Assembly (NCBI GenBank): GCA_033239525.1
Contig: BSYO01000006.1
Location: 14,461,319 to 14,525,318 of the forward strand
Source: Nepenthes gracilis
Taxonomy: Eukaryota; Streptophyta; Magnoliopsida; Caryophyllales; Nepenthaceae
DNA: 64,000 bases
Reading direction: 5' to 3'
Shown: positions 23,122 to 35,701 of the stretch, piece after piece
Layout: each line of letters opens with the position of its first letter
Numbering within the stretch: the stretch's first letter is position 1
Translations under genes and position numbers: made by a program
Notes under the pieces: generated by a model
What the model was told of the DNA's origin: nothing
The model's input: the letters and a program-made list of their open reading frames with translations, nothing else
Database searches by the model: none

Positions 23122-24744
23122 CATTTTATTTACTCTCGCAAAATATCCAGCAGCTCCTTCCCGAGCACTAGGCACCAAGGTAGGAACGGCTCCATCAGAC
23201 GAAGAAACAGGCCACTTGCAAGAGCCGACATCCCAAGCATATACAACGAAGAGGAGACGCCCTTTACAGACGAAGGTGAGAGGAGTGACTGCTAACCCTC
23301 AGTGAGAGACGCACCTCAGCGCACTGCCAAAGGGCGAACTGAGAAGAAGAAAGAAATGATCCAAAGAAAGCTATCGAGGCCTCAGCAGATGAAAACGGCC
23401 GAGAACCACATGCATTTCAAATTAGAAATTTGAAATGCTCCTAGAGAGAAGCCAGAGCTTCTCTCTCTAGATGAGAGTTACATCTCTCCCTGAAGCGGTT
23501 GTTCCAAAGAGAAGTTCTGGCTTCTCTCTGAGTTGCATTTTTTCAAATTTCAAATTTCATTTTTCTAATTTCAAATTTCTAATCTAAAATTTGACTTACT
23601 GAGGGTCTGTCGCCACCACAGCTTTTGGCTGGGCTTCCATGCCCTGGGATTTTTCGGGCTGCTGTGGTTGAGAGTCCCTGTTCTGGTTTCGATGCTGAAG
23701 CTATGGCTCAGGTTGCTGTTTGGGTCGTGTTTATTGGGTAGATTTGCCATGCTCGGTTTGTTGCAGGTGCCTTATTATCCTACTGTTCTCTTGGTGTTTT
23801 GATGCTGTATGAGGTTGCCACTCGAATTGTGCATCTAGCAGTGTTGTTCTGGACGTGCCCTGGTACTGACTCCTTGGTTGTCTGAGTTATTCTTTGCCTG
23901 GATGGGGGGTTATGCACTCTTACTGTTGTTAGCAGTCTTGTCGGGATGTCACTGATGTTTCATTGCTCTGCTGATGCAGTGGACGGTGATGCTGGAGGAA
24001 AGCGGGCTTCCTATTGTGGAGTTTTGGTGCCAGCAGTATGGTGGATCCCATCTATATTGCTGCTGTCAGCCTTGATGAAGCACTTGGAGTTTTCTGATTG
24101 CCTTTTGCTGTTTTTAGCTTGTTCCATGATTTCTGAAGTTGGATTCTTTGTGCTGCCTTCTTGGTGTGCGATTTTGGGCTGAGAAGTTTTGCCATTGTAG
24201 CTGTAATGGCGGTTGGATTTTATTTGGATTTGGGTTTGCAGCTCTTTGGATTTGGGTGCTGAAGTCTGGTGCTAATGTTGGCTCTTGCGTTGCTTGATGG
24301 AGCTAATGCAGCCAGCATCTAGCGTAGCTGGTTCTGATGATTCTCAACCTTTGTGCTTCCTCACCTATTGGCCGAGATGGGTGATTGCCCGTGCAACTTA
24401 ACTTGTCTCCAAACTGACGTGCCAAGGCCGAGGTGCTGAAGTTAGTCCAAGGTGCTGAAGAATTCAGTAGGCTATCCAGCCAATGGAGTCATTTAAGCTC
24501 ACTGTGTTGGGGTTATGCCAATCTTGGTGGAATATTGTTTTACGTACTTGCTTTAGATGGAAGTCTATTTTCGTTGTGTTTTGTTTTGATTTCATGATAT
24601 GTATCATGGAGCTTGGGGATTGCCCCAGTATCTATGTTCTAACTCCAAGTTGGTATAACACTAGGGGTTAGAACATAGTGTTTTTGTAAACTTTCATTTG
24701 TTCAATTCAATTTACTTACAAAAAAAAAAACATTTTAATTACTC
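23122..24744 (+). mobile_element. LINE B in the G2a LTR, 1595 bp, with 14-bp duplication
   Basis: The insert 23136-24730 is flanked by CATTTTATTTACTC (23122-23135) and CATTTTAATTACTC (24731-24744). It ends with a stem-loop at 24633-24677 (perfect 11-base arms TATGTTCTAAC and GTTAGAACATA), TTTACTTAC and an A tail. No L1 protein is encoded. A cluster of hairpins at 23400-23600 resembles the 5' leader of LINE E, so B may keep a 5' leader with the coding part deleted rather than being simply truncated. Confidence 0.82.
23400..23600. repeat. Hairpin cluster in LINE B
   Basis: Several inverted repeats in a row: GCATTTCAAATT-aga-AATTTGAAATGC, AGAGAGAAGC-caga-GCTTCTCTCT, AGAGAAG-ttctgg-CTTCTCT, then repeated TTTCAAATTTC motifs able to pair with the first element. 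LINE E has AGAGAGAAG/CTTCTCTCT and a CGAAATTCAAA/TTTGAATTTCG palindrome at the matching place before ORF1. Confidence 0.7.
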
Positions 24745-24778
24745 CCAATCATCATGTTTTTGGTTCCGGGGCCTCACA

Positions 24779-24800
24779 CTCTCCCCCACTTAAAGAAATT
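24779..24800 (-). other. Polypurine tract of G2a
   Basis: On - TTTAAGTGGGGGAGAG directly before the TGTGAGG of the 3' LTR, preceded by TTTTGAGGATGAAATTTC. Confidence 0.82.
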
Positions 24801-24839
24801 TCATCCTCAAAATTAAACAAAACTACATACCTTAAGAAA

Positions 24840-25317
24840 ACAAGTGGGGATATTTCCTTTAGATTTTCTCTTTGCGCTCCCAAGTGGTCTCCTCCGGTAA
24901 ATGATTTCTCCAAAGTGTCTTCACCAGGGGAGTGGTCTTCGTACGCAACCTCTAGTCCTTTCGATTCAGAATCTGCAATGGTTCCTTAATGTAGGACAAA
25001 TCTTTGTCGATAGCCAAGGATTTGTCGTCAATCACATATGCAGGATCGTGGACGTACTTCTAAAGCATCAATTCATGAAATACATCATGTATGCCCGTCA
25101 GACTAGGTGGTAAAGCCAACCTGAAGGCTACCTCCCCGATCCTTTCCAGAATCTCAAAAGGACCAATGAACCGCGGCTTCAATTTTCCCTTCACTCCAAA
25201 CCGGAGCGTGCCCTTGGACGGTGAGACCTTGAAATATACAAGATCTCCTACTTCAAAGCTTAATTCTATCCTCCTCCTATCTGCATAGCTTTTCTGTCGG
25301 CTCTGAGCAATCTTCAA
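24840..25317 (-). pseudogene. pol: G2a integrase C-terminus and chromodomain
   Basis: On -, 25317-25060 is open: [58 protein letters not shown]. The downstream part to 24840 continues with chromodomain residues ending in ETTWER and KYPHLFS but has a stop and frameshift. It matches the intact G1a copy at 4676-5137 segment by segment. Confidence 0.82.
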
Positions 25318-25355
25318 GTTATCATGGATCAGTTTAATATTCCTTGCCGTTTCTT

Positions 25356-26270
25356 TTACAATCTACGGGCCAAAAATCCTTTTATCTCTAGTCTCCTCCA
25401 AGTGATCGGTGAGCTACATTTTCTCCCATACAATGCCTCAAAAGATATCATGCTGATGCTAGCCTGATAGCTGTTATTATAAGCAAATTTAGCTAGTGCC
25501 AGATAAGTGTCCAAAGTTCCTTTCACCTCCAAAACAGAGGCCCTTAACATATCCTCAAGAATCTAAATGGTACACTCAGATTGGCCATTAGTTTGGGGTG
25601 ATACGCAGTACTGAATTTTAACTCTGTTCCCAACTACTTATGTATGTTCTCCTGAAACCTCGAGACAAAATGTGGATATCTATCAGACACAATAGAGGCA
25701 AGAACTCCATGAAGCCTCACGATCTCATTCACATACAATTGAGCCAATCTATCACGCGAATAGGTCGTCCTGATCGCCAAGAAGTGGGCTGATTTTGTCA
25801 GCAGATCAACTATAACCCAAATGGCGTCATGATTCCCAAGAGTTCTCAATAAACCCAATACAAAGTCCATAGCAATGTCTTCCCATTTCCAACTCAGGAT
25901 CAGCGTAGGCTGTAACAATCCAGAAGGCTTCCTCTCTCAGTTTTCAGTTGCTGACATACCAGGAATTTTTCCACATAAGCCATGATATCTCTCTTCATGT
26001 TTCTCCACTATATGGTTTTCTTTAGATCCTAATACATTTTATTCATCCCAGGGTGAATCATATACCGGGACCGGTGAGCCTCCTTCAAAATATTCTCCTT
26101 CAATTCTCTATCATCTAGTACACATAATCAGTCTCTAAACCTCAACACTCCATCAGTTTGGACACTAAAATCAGCTCGAGATTCCTTACTCAGATCAATT
26201 ACAACATTCATAAGGAACGGATCATTCACTTGCTTCTCTTTAATTTCACGGACTACTTTTGGTTGGATCT
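25356..26270 (-). pseudogene. pol: G2a integrase zinc finger and catalytic core, frameshifted
   Basis: The zinc finger (about 26070-25940) has its first Cys replaced by Phe (VEKFLVCQQL). The core 25918-25634 keeps WKWEDIAMDFV (Asp) and SIVSDRYPHFVSRF (Asp). The segment with the catalytic Glu (near 25600-25570) needs a one-base shift and is followed by a stop. LRASVLEVKGTLDTYLALAK at 25550-25356 is the downstream part. It is non-functional because of the frame breaks. Confidence 0.82.
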
Positions 26271-26482
26271 GAAGATACGACAGGAGCATTCTATCACCTT
26301 AACATAACGTTGGATATCACACTGTTTCACGTAATCCAACATTTCCATCTACTTATCTGCAATTGCGCCACATACCCCGATGGTGACTCAATGGGTTCGC
26401 AACTACATTGGGCTTTCCAGGCTTATACTGTATCTCACAGTCATAATCCTTCAAGAAATCAAGCAATCATCTTTACCTCATG

Positions 26483-27040
26483 TTAAGTTCCTTTTTGTGA
26501 AAATAGGTACTTCAAACTTTTATGATCAGAATACACAACGAACCTTTCACCATACAAATAATATCTCCGAATCTTAAGAGCAAAAACAATGGCAGCAAGC
26601 TCTAGATCATGAGTAGGGTAGTTCTTCTCGTGCACTTTTAGTTGTCTAGATCCATAAGTTATAACTTTACCATGCCGCATCAATACACATCCTAGACCCG
26701 CCTTAGAGGCATTGTAGTACACCTTAAAGCCTCCTGAACCCTCTGGAATAATCAACATTGGAGCGGTAGTCAAATGATCCTTTAGCTCCTGGAAGCTCAA
26801 GTCATACTCCTCAGTCCACACAAACTTAGCCTCCTTCTTCAGCAACTGAGTCAGAGGCATAGCAATCTGTGAGAAATTCTCTACAAAACGTCTGTAATAT
26901 CCCGCCATGCCCAGAAAGCTCCTAACCTTAGTCATAGAAGCCGGCCTACTCCAGTTTATAATAGCCTCTACTTTCCTGGGATCCATAGAAATACTGCCAT
27001 CAGGAATCACAAACCCTAAAAACATCACCCTCTCAAACAA
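26483..27040 (-). pseudogene. pol: G2a RNase H and RT connection domain
   Basis: A 185-codon open segment: RT thumb/connection ([39 protein letters not shown]), then RNase H. The first catalytic Asp of the VYCDASK motif is Asn here ([11 protein letters not shown]), which should abolish activity. DLELAA and YSDHKSL are kept. The frame ends at YLFSQKGT by a shift. Confidence 0.88.
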
Positions 27041-27049
27041 GAATTCACA

Positions 27050-27620
27050 TTACTCAGCTTAGCGTATAATTTTTCCTCCGCAGAGCACTTGAAGTACTCT
27101 CCTCAAATGAATCTTGTGTTCCTCATAATCATTTGAATAAATTAAGATATCATCAATGAACAACAACACAAATTTATCCAAGTACAGCCTGAACATCCTA
27201 TTCATAAGATCTATAAAAGCAGCTGGAGCATTCGTAAGGCAAAAAGGCATAACAAGGAACTCAAAATGGCCATAATGTGTCTAAAAAGCAGTCTTAGCCA
27301 CATCATCAATTGATGGTAACCGGGCCTCAAATCGATCTTTGAGAACACTCGTGATCCTTGCAAGTGATCAAATAAATCATCAATACGCGGTAGAGGGCAT
27401 TTATTTTTAATTGTGATTTTATTCAACTCATGATAATGAATACACAACTGCAAAGACCCATCTTTCTTCCTCATGAACAATACTGGTGTAACTCAAGGAG
27501 ATACACTTGGTCTGATAAAGCCCTTATCTAACAGCTCCTGTAACTGCAACTTCAACTCCTTCAATTCAGCCGGAACCATACGATAAGGGGCCTTAGAAAT
27601 TGGACTAACACCAGGAACTA
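27050..27620 (-). pseudogene. pol: G2a reverse transcriptase fingers and palm
   Basis: [20 protein letters not shown] and [16 protein letters not shown] (27480-27211) are followed by a frameshift. [20 protein letters not shown] and the catalytic FIDDILIYS (YxDD type) follow at 27250-27059. The upstream part (to about 27620) has a stop after PSVSP. The Asp pair at the active site survives; the protein does not. Confidence 0.87.
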
Positions 27621-28210
27621 TAGCAATTTCAAACTCAATTCTCGGTGTGGAGGTAATCTAGGTAACTCCTTTGAAAATACATCCTCAAAATCATAGACAA
27701 CCAGGATGTCCTTACCAGGCACACTATGACTCCTAGTAGTGCAGGCATAAGCCAAGTAAACTTTACATCCACTTTTTATCATATTCTTAGCATGTAAAGT
27801 AGAGATCAATACAGGCACTCCCTTTTTCTTAATGCTTGAAAAAAAAGGACTCTATTCTAGGAATATTAAAACAAACCCTCTGCAGAAAATAGTCAATATT
27901 AGCATGATATTTGGCCAGCAAGTCCATCCCTAAAATCATATCAAAATCACCCATGTTCAACAACACCAAGTCCACAACCAAACATTTCCCATTCACCTCA
28001 ACTATACATCTCGAATACATAACATCTGTAATCACAGGGGAGCCGGTGGGAGTACACACAAACAATTCACAATCCAGAATACACGGGGCAAGTACAATGT
28101 ATTATGCAAATCACGGAGAAACAAAGGAATGGGTAGATTCCAAGTCAAACAATATAGATGCAGAAACTCTACAAATAGAAAGAGTACCTTCCACGACATT
28201 CAGAGATGCC
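27621..28210 (-). pseudogene. pol: G2a aspartic protease and linker to RT
   Basis: The flap and C-terminal part DMILGMDLLAKYHANID is clear at 28065-27829. The active-site segment at about 28160-28130 reads LFDLESTHSF where family members, including G2b, have LFDSGST; the loss of Ser-Gly next to the catalytic Asp should inactivate it. The linker (27818-27618: [33 protein letters not shown]) leads to RT. Confidence 0.8.
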
Positions 28211-29239
28211 TCCGGGTCCTGAACGGTCATTGCGAAGGCCTTTGCTGAAACAGTAGGCTTCTTTCCTTCTAACCTCGGAGGTAGTGGATAGTCCTTAATC
28301 TGGTGGCCCTATTGCCCACATCTGAAACACGCTCCCGATATCTTACGGCATACTTGCCCCGGATGTCTCCACCACAAAAGGTATAATCTTCAGCTGACCC
28401 TCAAGAACCGGTTACTGACTGAGCCGGTACAACACTCTTTCCCTTGTCCGCTGTCTTGAGCCTCTCGGACGGTCTAGAAGACCCCACGGCAGATCCGGTG
28501 CTAACTCTCACTCGGCTAGCAGTCCTCTTTGCATAGAATCTTTCCGTCTCCGCTTCATTCTCATAAATCACTGCTCTATCCAGAATCTCGGCATAAGTCT
28601 GGAGTTTTAAAATCGACAATGACTTCCTAATGACAACTCGTAACCCTTGTTGGGACTTCTTCACCTTTCTCTGCTCATCCTCTACGTAGAAGGGCACAAA
28701 ATGGGATAATTCAGTGAATCTGGAGTCATACTCCTTCACGGTTATGTTTTCTTGTCTCAACCTCATAAATTCCTGCTCATTCTAATCTCGGAGGCTGGAT
28801 GGGAAGTACTTCTCTATAAAAGCATCCTCAAATATCTCCTAAGTGATGATATCATCGGGCACTCCATCACCCTCTTCTGCATGCTCCACCAACTATCAGT
28901 TTCACCTTCCAGTTTATACACCGCGAAGGTAACCTTCTCCCGATTTGTACACCCAATCACCGTGAATATCTTCTTCATCCTCTTTAACCACACATCCGCT
29001 TCCGCCGGATCAGGCTTTCCTAGGAAGCTCGGTGCTTGCTCTGCTGTGAATCTATCATACGTCGTGGGACTAAGAAGTGCTGAAGCTGGCTTGGGTGCAA
29101 GAACCAGAGCCATGTGTCTCTACGTGATAGATTCTACTACATTAGTCTTCCTCTCCAATAGATCGATATAAGCAGCCTCTCTATCATAGGGCGCACTAGC
29201 ACCTCCACGGTCATTTCTTCTACCCCTTCTACTTGCCAT
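28211..29239 (-). pseudogene. gag: G2a gag with zinc-knuckle region
   Basis: On - the ATG at 29239-29237 starts MASRRGRRNDRGGASAPYDR and is stopped by TAG near 29115. The capsid-like retrotransposon gag domain follows (FLGKPDPAEADVWLKRMKKI, EGETDSWWSMQKRV; 29113-28814). A frameshift leads to the second half (MRLRQENITVKEYDSRFTEL, 28766-28401). The CCHC region at about 28380-28290 is present but out of frame. The start was chosen because it lies 217 bp after the primer-binding site and has the basic N-terminus shared with G2b. Confidence 0.85.
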
Positions 29240-29455
29240 CCTATAATCAAGATGAACACAATGTTATAAGGACAAGAATTCAATGGAAGGAAAAAGAAAT
29301 ATTCAACAGTTTAAAGGAAATTTAAACCTAGCCTAACAACCAATCTCTTAAGGGTTCTAGCTGCCTTAACTTTCTCAACCTATTCCTAAGGGAATTCAGT
29401 ATAGAGATTCAAACCTATACTTCCACTTTTTGGACAATTAATTCCTAAGGCATCT

Positions 29456-29473
29456 CAATTCTCTGATACCAAT
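29456..29473 (-). other. Primer-binding site of G2a
   Basis: On - ATTGGTATCAGAGAATTG right after the 5' LTR. It matches the usual plant initiator-Met tRNA 3' end complement (TGGTATCAGAGC) over its first 11 bases. Confidence 0.8.
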
Positions 29474-31714
29474 TATGACAGAATAGATTTTTTTTCTTCA
29501 GAAGCTTCCATCAAGATAGAAATAGGATTTTAGAACCAAAATATAAGGTATGACTTCTGTAGAAATTTCAGTAGAGTCTCCTTTGTAATTAGATGAAAAC
29601 CCAAGTGCACAACCTGCATAACCAACCATTACAAGCACACGACTATAAATTATACCACAATTCTTCCTACAACACGCATATACAGGATCGCATGTGCCAT
29701 CCATGGCATTAATCTATAAAACCATCAACTACACTAGTAGTTCATAAACGAGATGCCATCTAGGACCTGTACAATATATCCATAAGTATAGAGTAGAAGC
29801 TAAACTATTAACCTGTAGAAGCATAGTTTTCCTTTTTACCATCACATACATCGCATGTATTTCTATACAACATCCACATATGCATGAATATCCATAGATA
29901 CAAAATCCATATACAAAATCACATGTCCAGTCAAGTCTTTACAGCCAACTGGTTCTCCCCAAAATAGCTCCAAAATGCTTTAGGTCCTCAAAAGTCTTTA
30001 GGAATTGCTTTTGGTCACTCTTTCTCGTCGGGCACTAGTTCTAATGTCTCATCTTGAAGGGGAAAAATAATAAAACATTGAGCAAGGGCCCAATAAGGTA
30101 CATGTAGATATGCAGTAAAGCAGTGATGCAGAACAGTCATAAATCTACGTAGAAACAGAATAGTTAAACAGAATATAACCTAAAAAACAGAGAAGAGCAT
30201 AATTTGATAATAATAAACTCAGAAATCAGTAATCGGTAATCAGTAATCAGTATAATTCAGAAAGCAGAATCAGAAAATATAGTCAGAAGTACGGTAACGG
30301 TGGTACAGAACAGAGCAATAACTAAATGGTAACAGAACTTATAAGTATACCCCACTAGCAGAGGGGGCAAATGATCGAGGATAAATTGTATACATCTCCT
30401 CACAATCCAAGGCTATAAATAGTAATAGAAGATCCCGTCTCACAGGAACAGTTAGGTGTGCCTCCCGAAGGTAGGCCAGAAATAAAACTTTTCTCCTGAC
30501 CATAATGCCCCGAGGAAGGGCGGACCACATATAATTCCATGGACAGGATCTATCCTCGATCACCACCATAAAGTTCTATGGCATGTCGGAGAACCTAACT
30601 TGATTGTAATCAGTCCTGGGTCCTAAATAACAGTATTATAAATAGCTTCTTTACTGAAAACCTTCTTTCATAATCAGAATTTCACAATTTTCCTTTAGTT
30701 AACTTCATAACGTTCAGAACATACGGTAACGGTCTAAAAACCTTTCAGTTTTACTTCAGAAGTGCATGAAAATTTTTCGGTATAAGTCAGTGTAAAATTT
30801 TTTAAAAATAAATTATACTAGGAGCTTCATTTCAGTGCAAATTAACTTTTATATAACAGGGGCTACAGTTAAAAATCATTAAAACCCCTTTATTTTCGTA
30901 CCTAAGGTTTCGCCAAAACTTCCAAACTCAAATCGATCACTAAACATGTGTTTATTTATGAAATTAATGCCATAAATCCATACACATATACTAAATCATG
31001 CAATTTAATAAAAAATCCCTAATATTTTCGAGTAAGGGTTTCATCACAAGCTTCCGTGACTAAATCGAACACTATTTACAGGCTTGTTCATGAAATCGAA
31101 ACCAAATTTTACAATAAACTTAGGTAAACACAAAATCTAGCCGAACAATCGAGGAAAACATGCTTCGTTTACTTTAAAGATGCAACAAGAATATTTTAGA
31201 GCATTTTGATCAACTTTAAAGCAAGAGAAATCAGTAAAAAGGAAAATTAACATCCGAAGTACACTTGCTTTAGCCCGTTCTACCATTATTTTTACCTGGA
31301 GTGGATTGGAACGAGTGATTTCCCCTTTCTGCTCTTCCTTTCTTCCTCTTCTTCGTTTGTGCCTCTATTCTGTCTCCCACTTTCCTTTTCCCCTTCAATT
31401 TATAACAAAAATGAAGTCAGAACAGGGGCAAAAGTCGGGGTTGCGCTCAAGCGCATGTCAAGCGTGCAGCGAGCACGCTACATTCTACCAGCGCTTACCT
31501 CGAGCGCGTGGTTTCTGCCAGGTGCCACTGGATTTTTGCGCTCGCTTTCGCGCCTCGGGCGCATGGGAGGCACCACTCAGTTGCTTGCTGTACTCGGATA
31601 GTTTTTCAATTTTTTACTTTCAACCATCATTTTTCAATGCATGCTTGGCCTCTTAATGATTATCATCATTTTAATTACTCCCAATTATCATGTTTTTGGT
31701 TCCGGGGACTCACA
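29474..31714 (-). repeat. 5' LTR of G2a, 2241 bp
   Basis: On - runs from TGTGAGTCCCCGGAACC (31714) to CTGTCATA (29474), paired with the 3' LTR at 20887-24778. TATA at 31397-31404, GC-rich island about 31430-31590, pyrimidine/TTCAAG/ATGAGA module at about 30050-30070. Confidence 0.88.
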
Positions 31715-32281
31715 ATTAACCTTAAACATACAGCTAGATATTACAGAACTTCAAACAATCTAGCATCTCTATCTACTAGATCTGTAACCTCTCTACAAAA
31801 CTAGTCCGACAACTAAGAGCATTTGCGACCACATTAGCTTTCCCAAGCTAATAATGGATCTCACAATCATAGTCCTTTAGGAACTCAATCTATCTTCACT
31901 GCCTCATATTCAACTCTTTTTGTGAAAATCGGTACTTAAGACTCTTATGATTAGAATACACCAAAACTTTTCACCGTATAGATAATGCTTCTAAATCTTC
32001 AACGCAAATACTACAGCGGCTAGCTCCAAATCTTGGGTTGGGTAATTCTTCTCATGAATCTTCAACTGTCGAGACCCATAAGCAACAACCTTCCCATTCT
32101 GCATTAAGACAAACCCAAGTCCAACCTTAGAAGCATCAAAATACACCTCAAAACCACTAGAACTGTTACAATAGTCAAAATCGGTGCAGAAGTCAACCGA
32201 TCCTTTAACTCTTAAAAGCTCTAATCACACTCGTCCATCCATTCAAATTTAACTTCCTTCTTCATTAATTGGATAAGTGGT
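31715..32281 (-). pseudogene. pol: Element K: RNase H fragment (upstream half of K)
   Basis: On - it encodes [15 protein letters not shown], a decayed RNase H with TAACAGT in the VYFD region, [19 protein letters not shown] and SHKSLKYRFSQKEL-like segments, and LLDCLKF close to the G2a boundary. Joined across G2a it continues in order with 20881, so both pieces are one element. Its upstream side is cut at 32281 where the LTR of H starts. Confidence 0.72.
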
Positions 32282-33291
32282 TGTGAGGTTTCGATTTTGA
32301 AAATATAATATTTAGGAGTAATTAGTTAATATAATAAAAATTAAGTTTAATGTATGCGTGAATTTAAGTTTTGAAAGTGGAATAGGGTATCGATGGGGGA
32401 CACTTGCTGGGTGCCTGAGGCGGCGCCAGGGTGCCCATTCCAGGGTAGTGGCACCTGCCTGTCACTCAAGCACTGATAGGAGGTTCCAAATCTAGTGTAT
32501 CTGTGCCTGAAGCGAACTGGCAGCATGGTCGAGCACCCGTTCCAGTGCTGCCACACTTAATGGTCACCCGATTGGTGCTCTAGTGCCAGTCTATGTATTT
32601 AAGAACGTGTGGGCCTTTTTTCTGTCATTTTTTGACAGATCTGAGAGAGAGGAGAGAGAAAGAATGTGAAGGAGAAGCAAGATCGAAGCATCGAGTCTTT
32701 TTTGGCTTTAGAACCAGTTGAAGAAGTTGTAGATTGAGTCGAGGCAAAGGTACCCATACACTTTTCTTTCTCTTGTTGCCCATTTTGTTCTGTTCTCTTC
32801 CGGTATTTTTGTTTAAATTTCCATCTAAACTTATATTTTATAAAACCCGTGTCTTGAGCTTGCTAATTTGTCGATTTGGTGTCCAATTTGGTGGTTTTAC
32901 GCGGTATTGTGTTTGTAAAAACCCTAACCCTACACCCCATTGTTTTTATCCACTCATTTAGGGATATTTGCTTGATTTGGCCTTAGTAAGTTAGAACCCT
33001 AACTTATGAACATGTATATGTTATTTTGTATGTTTTAAAAATTCTGTTTGATGCTTTTATGAAGGGATTTATTGTTCGAAAGCTACAAAGTTTTATTTGG
33101 CTCAACATGGTAAGGATTTTCTTTTTTTTTTCAAGCATTATGTTAATTTGTGCATGTATTTGAAGTTATATAAAGATTTAAGTTTCCAAGCAAATGACAA
33201 TATGTATCTGCATCCAGGAAATGTGAGAAAAATGCAAAGCAAAAGAAGAAAACTCCACAATTTGATATATTTGATGATTTATTCTCTAGGG
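32282..33291 (+). repeat. LTR of element H, part 1
   Basis: Starts TGTGAGGTTTCG inside element K. It has a GC-rich region with GGCGGCGCC and TCGAGCACCC (32395-32580), a weak TATA (TATGTATTTAAG, 32592), a leader with GAGGCAAAGGTACCC (32741) and ends at the TAGGG duplication where G2b is inserted. The LTR resumes at 46671. Confidence 0.75.
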
Positions 33292-33937
33292 TGTAATGGA
33301 ACGGATTTTTTTTTCTTCAAAAGCTTCCGTCAAGACAGAAACAGGATTAATGGACTAAAAGATAAGGTAAGACTTCTGCAAAAATTTCGTCAGAGTCTCC
33401 TTTGTAACTGGATGAAAATCCAAAAATATAACCTGTATGATCAACCATTGCAAGCACACAGCTATTAATTATACCACAATTCTTCCTATAACATACAAAC
33501 ACAGATCACGTGTGCCATCCATGGCATAAATCTATAAAACCATTAACTACACTAGCAGTTCATAAACGAGATGCCGTCTGGGACCTGCACAGAATATCCA
33601 AAAGTTTAGTGCAGAAGCAAAACTATTAGCCTGCAGAAGCATAGTTTTCCTTTTTACCATTGCATACATCGTATGTATTTCTATACAAAATCCACATGTG
33701 CATGAATATCATAGACATAAAATTCATATACAAAATGACATGTCCAGTCAAGTCTTTACATCAAACTGGTTCTCCCAAAATAGCTCCAAAATGCTTCAGG
33801 TCCTCAAAAGTCTTCAGGAATTGCTTTTGGACGCTCTTTCTCATCGGACACTAACTCTAAAGTCTCATCTGAAGGGGAAAAAATAATAAAACAATGAGCC
33901 GGGGGCCAGCAAGGTACATATAGATATGCAGTAAAGC
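33292..33937 (-). repeat. G2b 3' LTR, distal 646 bp
   Basis: Matches the same end of the G2a LTR (20887 onward) and the G2b 5' LTR (44299 onward). It holds the TTCAG/ATGAGAC module at 33861-33880 and stops where G1b begins (TGTGACGG at 33938). Confidence 0.82.
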
Positions 33938-35502
33938 TGTGACGGCCCGGCCATTTCCACCATAAAAGGACCTCCGTCAAGCCCAAAATTCCTTGCCTTT
34001 AAATAATTTATGAAAGAATAAATAGGTGGACATAAAAATTTTTCTTTTCTTTTACACAGGATTGACTGAGGTCAAACTGCATGAGTTGACCTTCCGATTT
34101 TAATTCCACACCAGGCTGGCCAATCATTGAGGTTAGCCGGACTTGAAAGTCTGAGATGCTTACTAAACAATTCAATAACATTAACCAAAAAGAAATCATG
34201 GAAACATACTAACAACATCCATAGAGTCTTAACAGCGGAATTATTTTACAAGTCTTCTCAAAACATCAAAAAGGAAATAAAACTAAGTTCTTCATTTAAT
34301 CAGCTCAGGCCCGCTAGCTATATCATATGGTTCTACTCAACTTCATCCTCCATGAGCCTTTCGTCATCTGAAAATAACAAGAGTGAGCCACAAAGCCTAG
34401 CAAAATACTCACATGCAGAAAACATAAACATATATATAAGCGGATCAAAATAGAGTTTCATAACATAACTTAGCATATGAAAATCATCATGTCTTTTCTT
34501 CTTTATTTCTTTTTTATTATTATCTTGTCTTCAGAAAACTCATAAAGACCATTGAAAATTCTTATCATCTTTAGGGACCAGACGGGAGCAGACAACATTG
34601 AGGACGGGTTGTGTGTAATCCCACAACCTAAAGCCGTATCCCCTCATTATGCTCCCTTGGGCGGGAGGTAGTGCCTTTAACCCTGCATACGGGGCCGTAG
34701 TCTATAAGTCTTATGCCACCAAAAAGTTCCCTCCTGTGGCCCAGGAGGCAATCCTCGAGTGTCACTCCAATATCCTTCATCCATCTTAAACAGCAAGTTT
34801 AATGGAGACTCGGTTCATAGTTCTTGTCTTAATGGCCATACATCATAGTTCGGAAGTCGGAAGCCGTAGAGTTCCACTTGCTGTCCGGATTACATGCATT
34901 GTTCCATGTTCATATAAATAGGCCGGAGTTCTTTCTCAAACAGAAGGCCGGAGTTTCCAAAAGCCGAAGTTCTTTTGTCAAAGCCGGAGTTTTTAAAAGC
35001 CGAAGTTCTTTTATCAATGTCGGAGTTCTAAAACGCCGGAGTTCTTTATTCATAAAGGCCGAAGTTCCTTATTCATAGAAGCCGGAGCTCTTTTTCAACG
35101 AAAGCCGTAATTCAGAAATCGGAGTTCTAATTCCATTAAAAACCGAAGCTCAAATAGCCGGAGTTCCTTTAAATCCAGAGTTCTAAAAAATCGGAGTTCA
35201 TATCCATTTAAAGTCTGTAGTTCTAAAAGTCAGAGTTCTTTAAAGTCTGAAGCTCTTCTTCTTAAAAGTTAGAAGTCTCTTCTTTAAACACTAATTATCA
35301 GAGTTCGTATAGATCAATAATCAAACATATACTTCAAACAGAATAAAATCTAACACCATGAATACCAGAGTTTCTTTTAAACATGCGATTAAGAATGATA
35401 ATTCACAGAAATAGAACAAACATCATACATAATTTCATAAAAATACCATATACTTATGTAGCAAACATGCATAAACATGAACTTTAAAAATAGGGGTGAG
35501 TA

Positions 35503-35613
35503 TCTTGCCTGGGTTTCTTCTACTTTGCCTTGATCCTTACTCTTGCCTGAGTTTCTTCTACTTTGCCTTGATCCTTACTCTTGCCTGAGTTTCTTCTACT
35601 TTGCCTTGATCCT
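35503..35613 (-). repeat. 38-bp unit in three copies, G1b leader
   Basis: Copies at 35503-35540, 35541-35578 and 35579-35613. On - each holds CTCAGGCAAGAGTAAGG, the segment that appears once in G1a (CTCAGGCAAGATACTC). The leader just downstream of the TATA box has been triplicated. Confidence 0.85.
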
Positions 35614-35701
35614 TTGGCCTCCCTTTACTAGAATTTCTATTGCATGCCTTTTTCTTACTCCTCTGGTTCTTTTTTATAGGTCTTAAGTCTGATTACTATC
35701 A

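Larger units (their letters stand above)
20887..24778 (-). repeat. 3' LTR of G2a, carrying LINE B
   Basis: About 2.28 kb of LTR once the 1595-bp LINE and its duplication are removed; it matches the 5' LTR at 29474-31714. On - it starts TGTGAGGCCCCGGAACC and ends TTCCGTCAAA. It holds the GC-rich island (about 22870-23050), TATAAAT (22844-22850) and the CCAG/ATGAC module (21461-21500). Confidence 0.88.
20882..31719 (-). mobile_element. G2a: nearly full-length gypsy chromovirus, inactive
   Basis: Reading on -: 5' LTR 31714-29474, primer site 29473-29456, gag, protease, reverse transcriptase, RNase H, integrase, chromodomain, polypurine tract 24795-24779, 3' LTR 24778-20887. Flanks are ATTAC (20882-20886) and ATTAA (31715-31719), a 5-bp duplication with one change. 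It splits element K between RNase H and integrase. LINE B lies in the 3' LTR. Frameshifts, stops and active-site changes occur in most domains. Confidence 0.9.

Noticed and set aside
20882..31719. K and G2a as one continuous gypsy element with a duplicated pol
   Set aside because: LTR boundaries, the primer site and the ATTAC/ATTAA flanks show that G2a is inserted between the RNase H and integrase of K.
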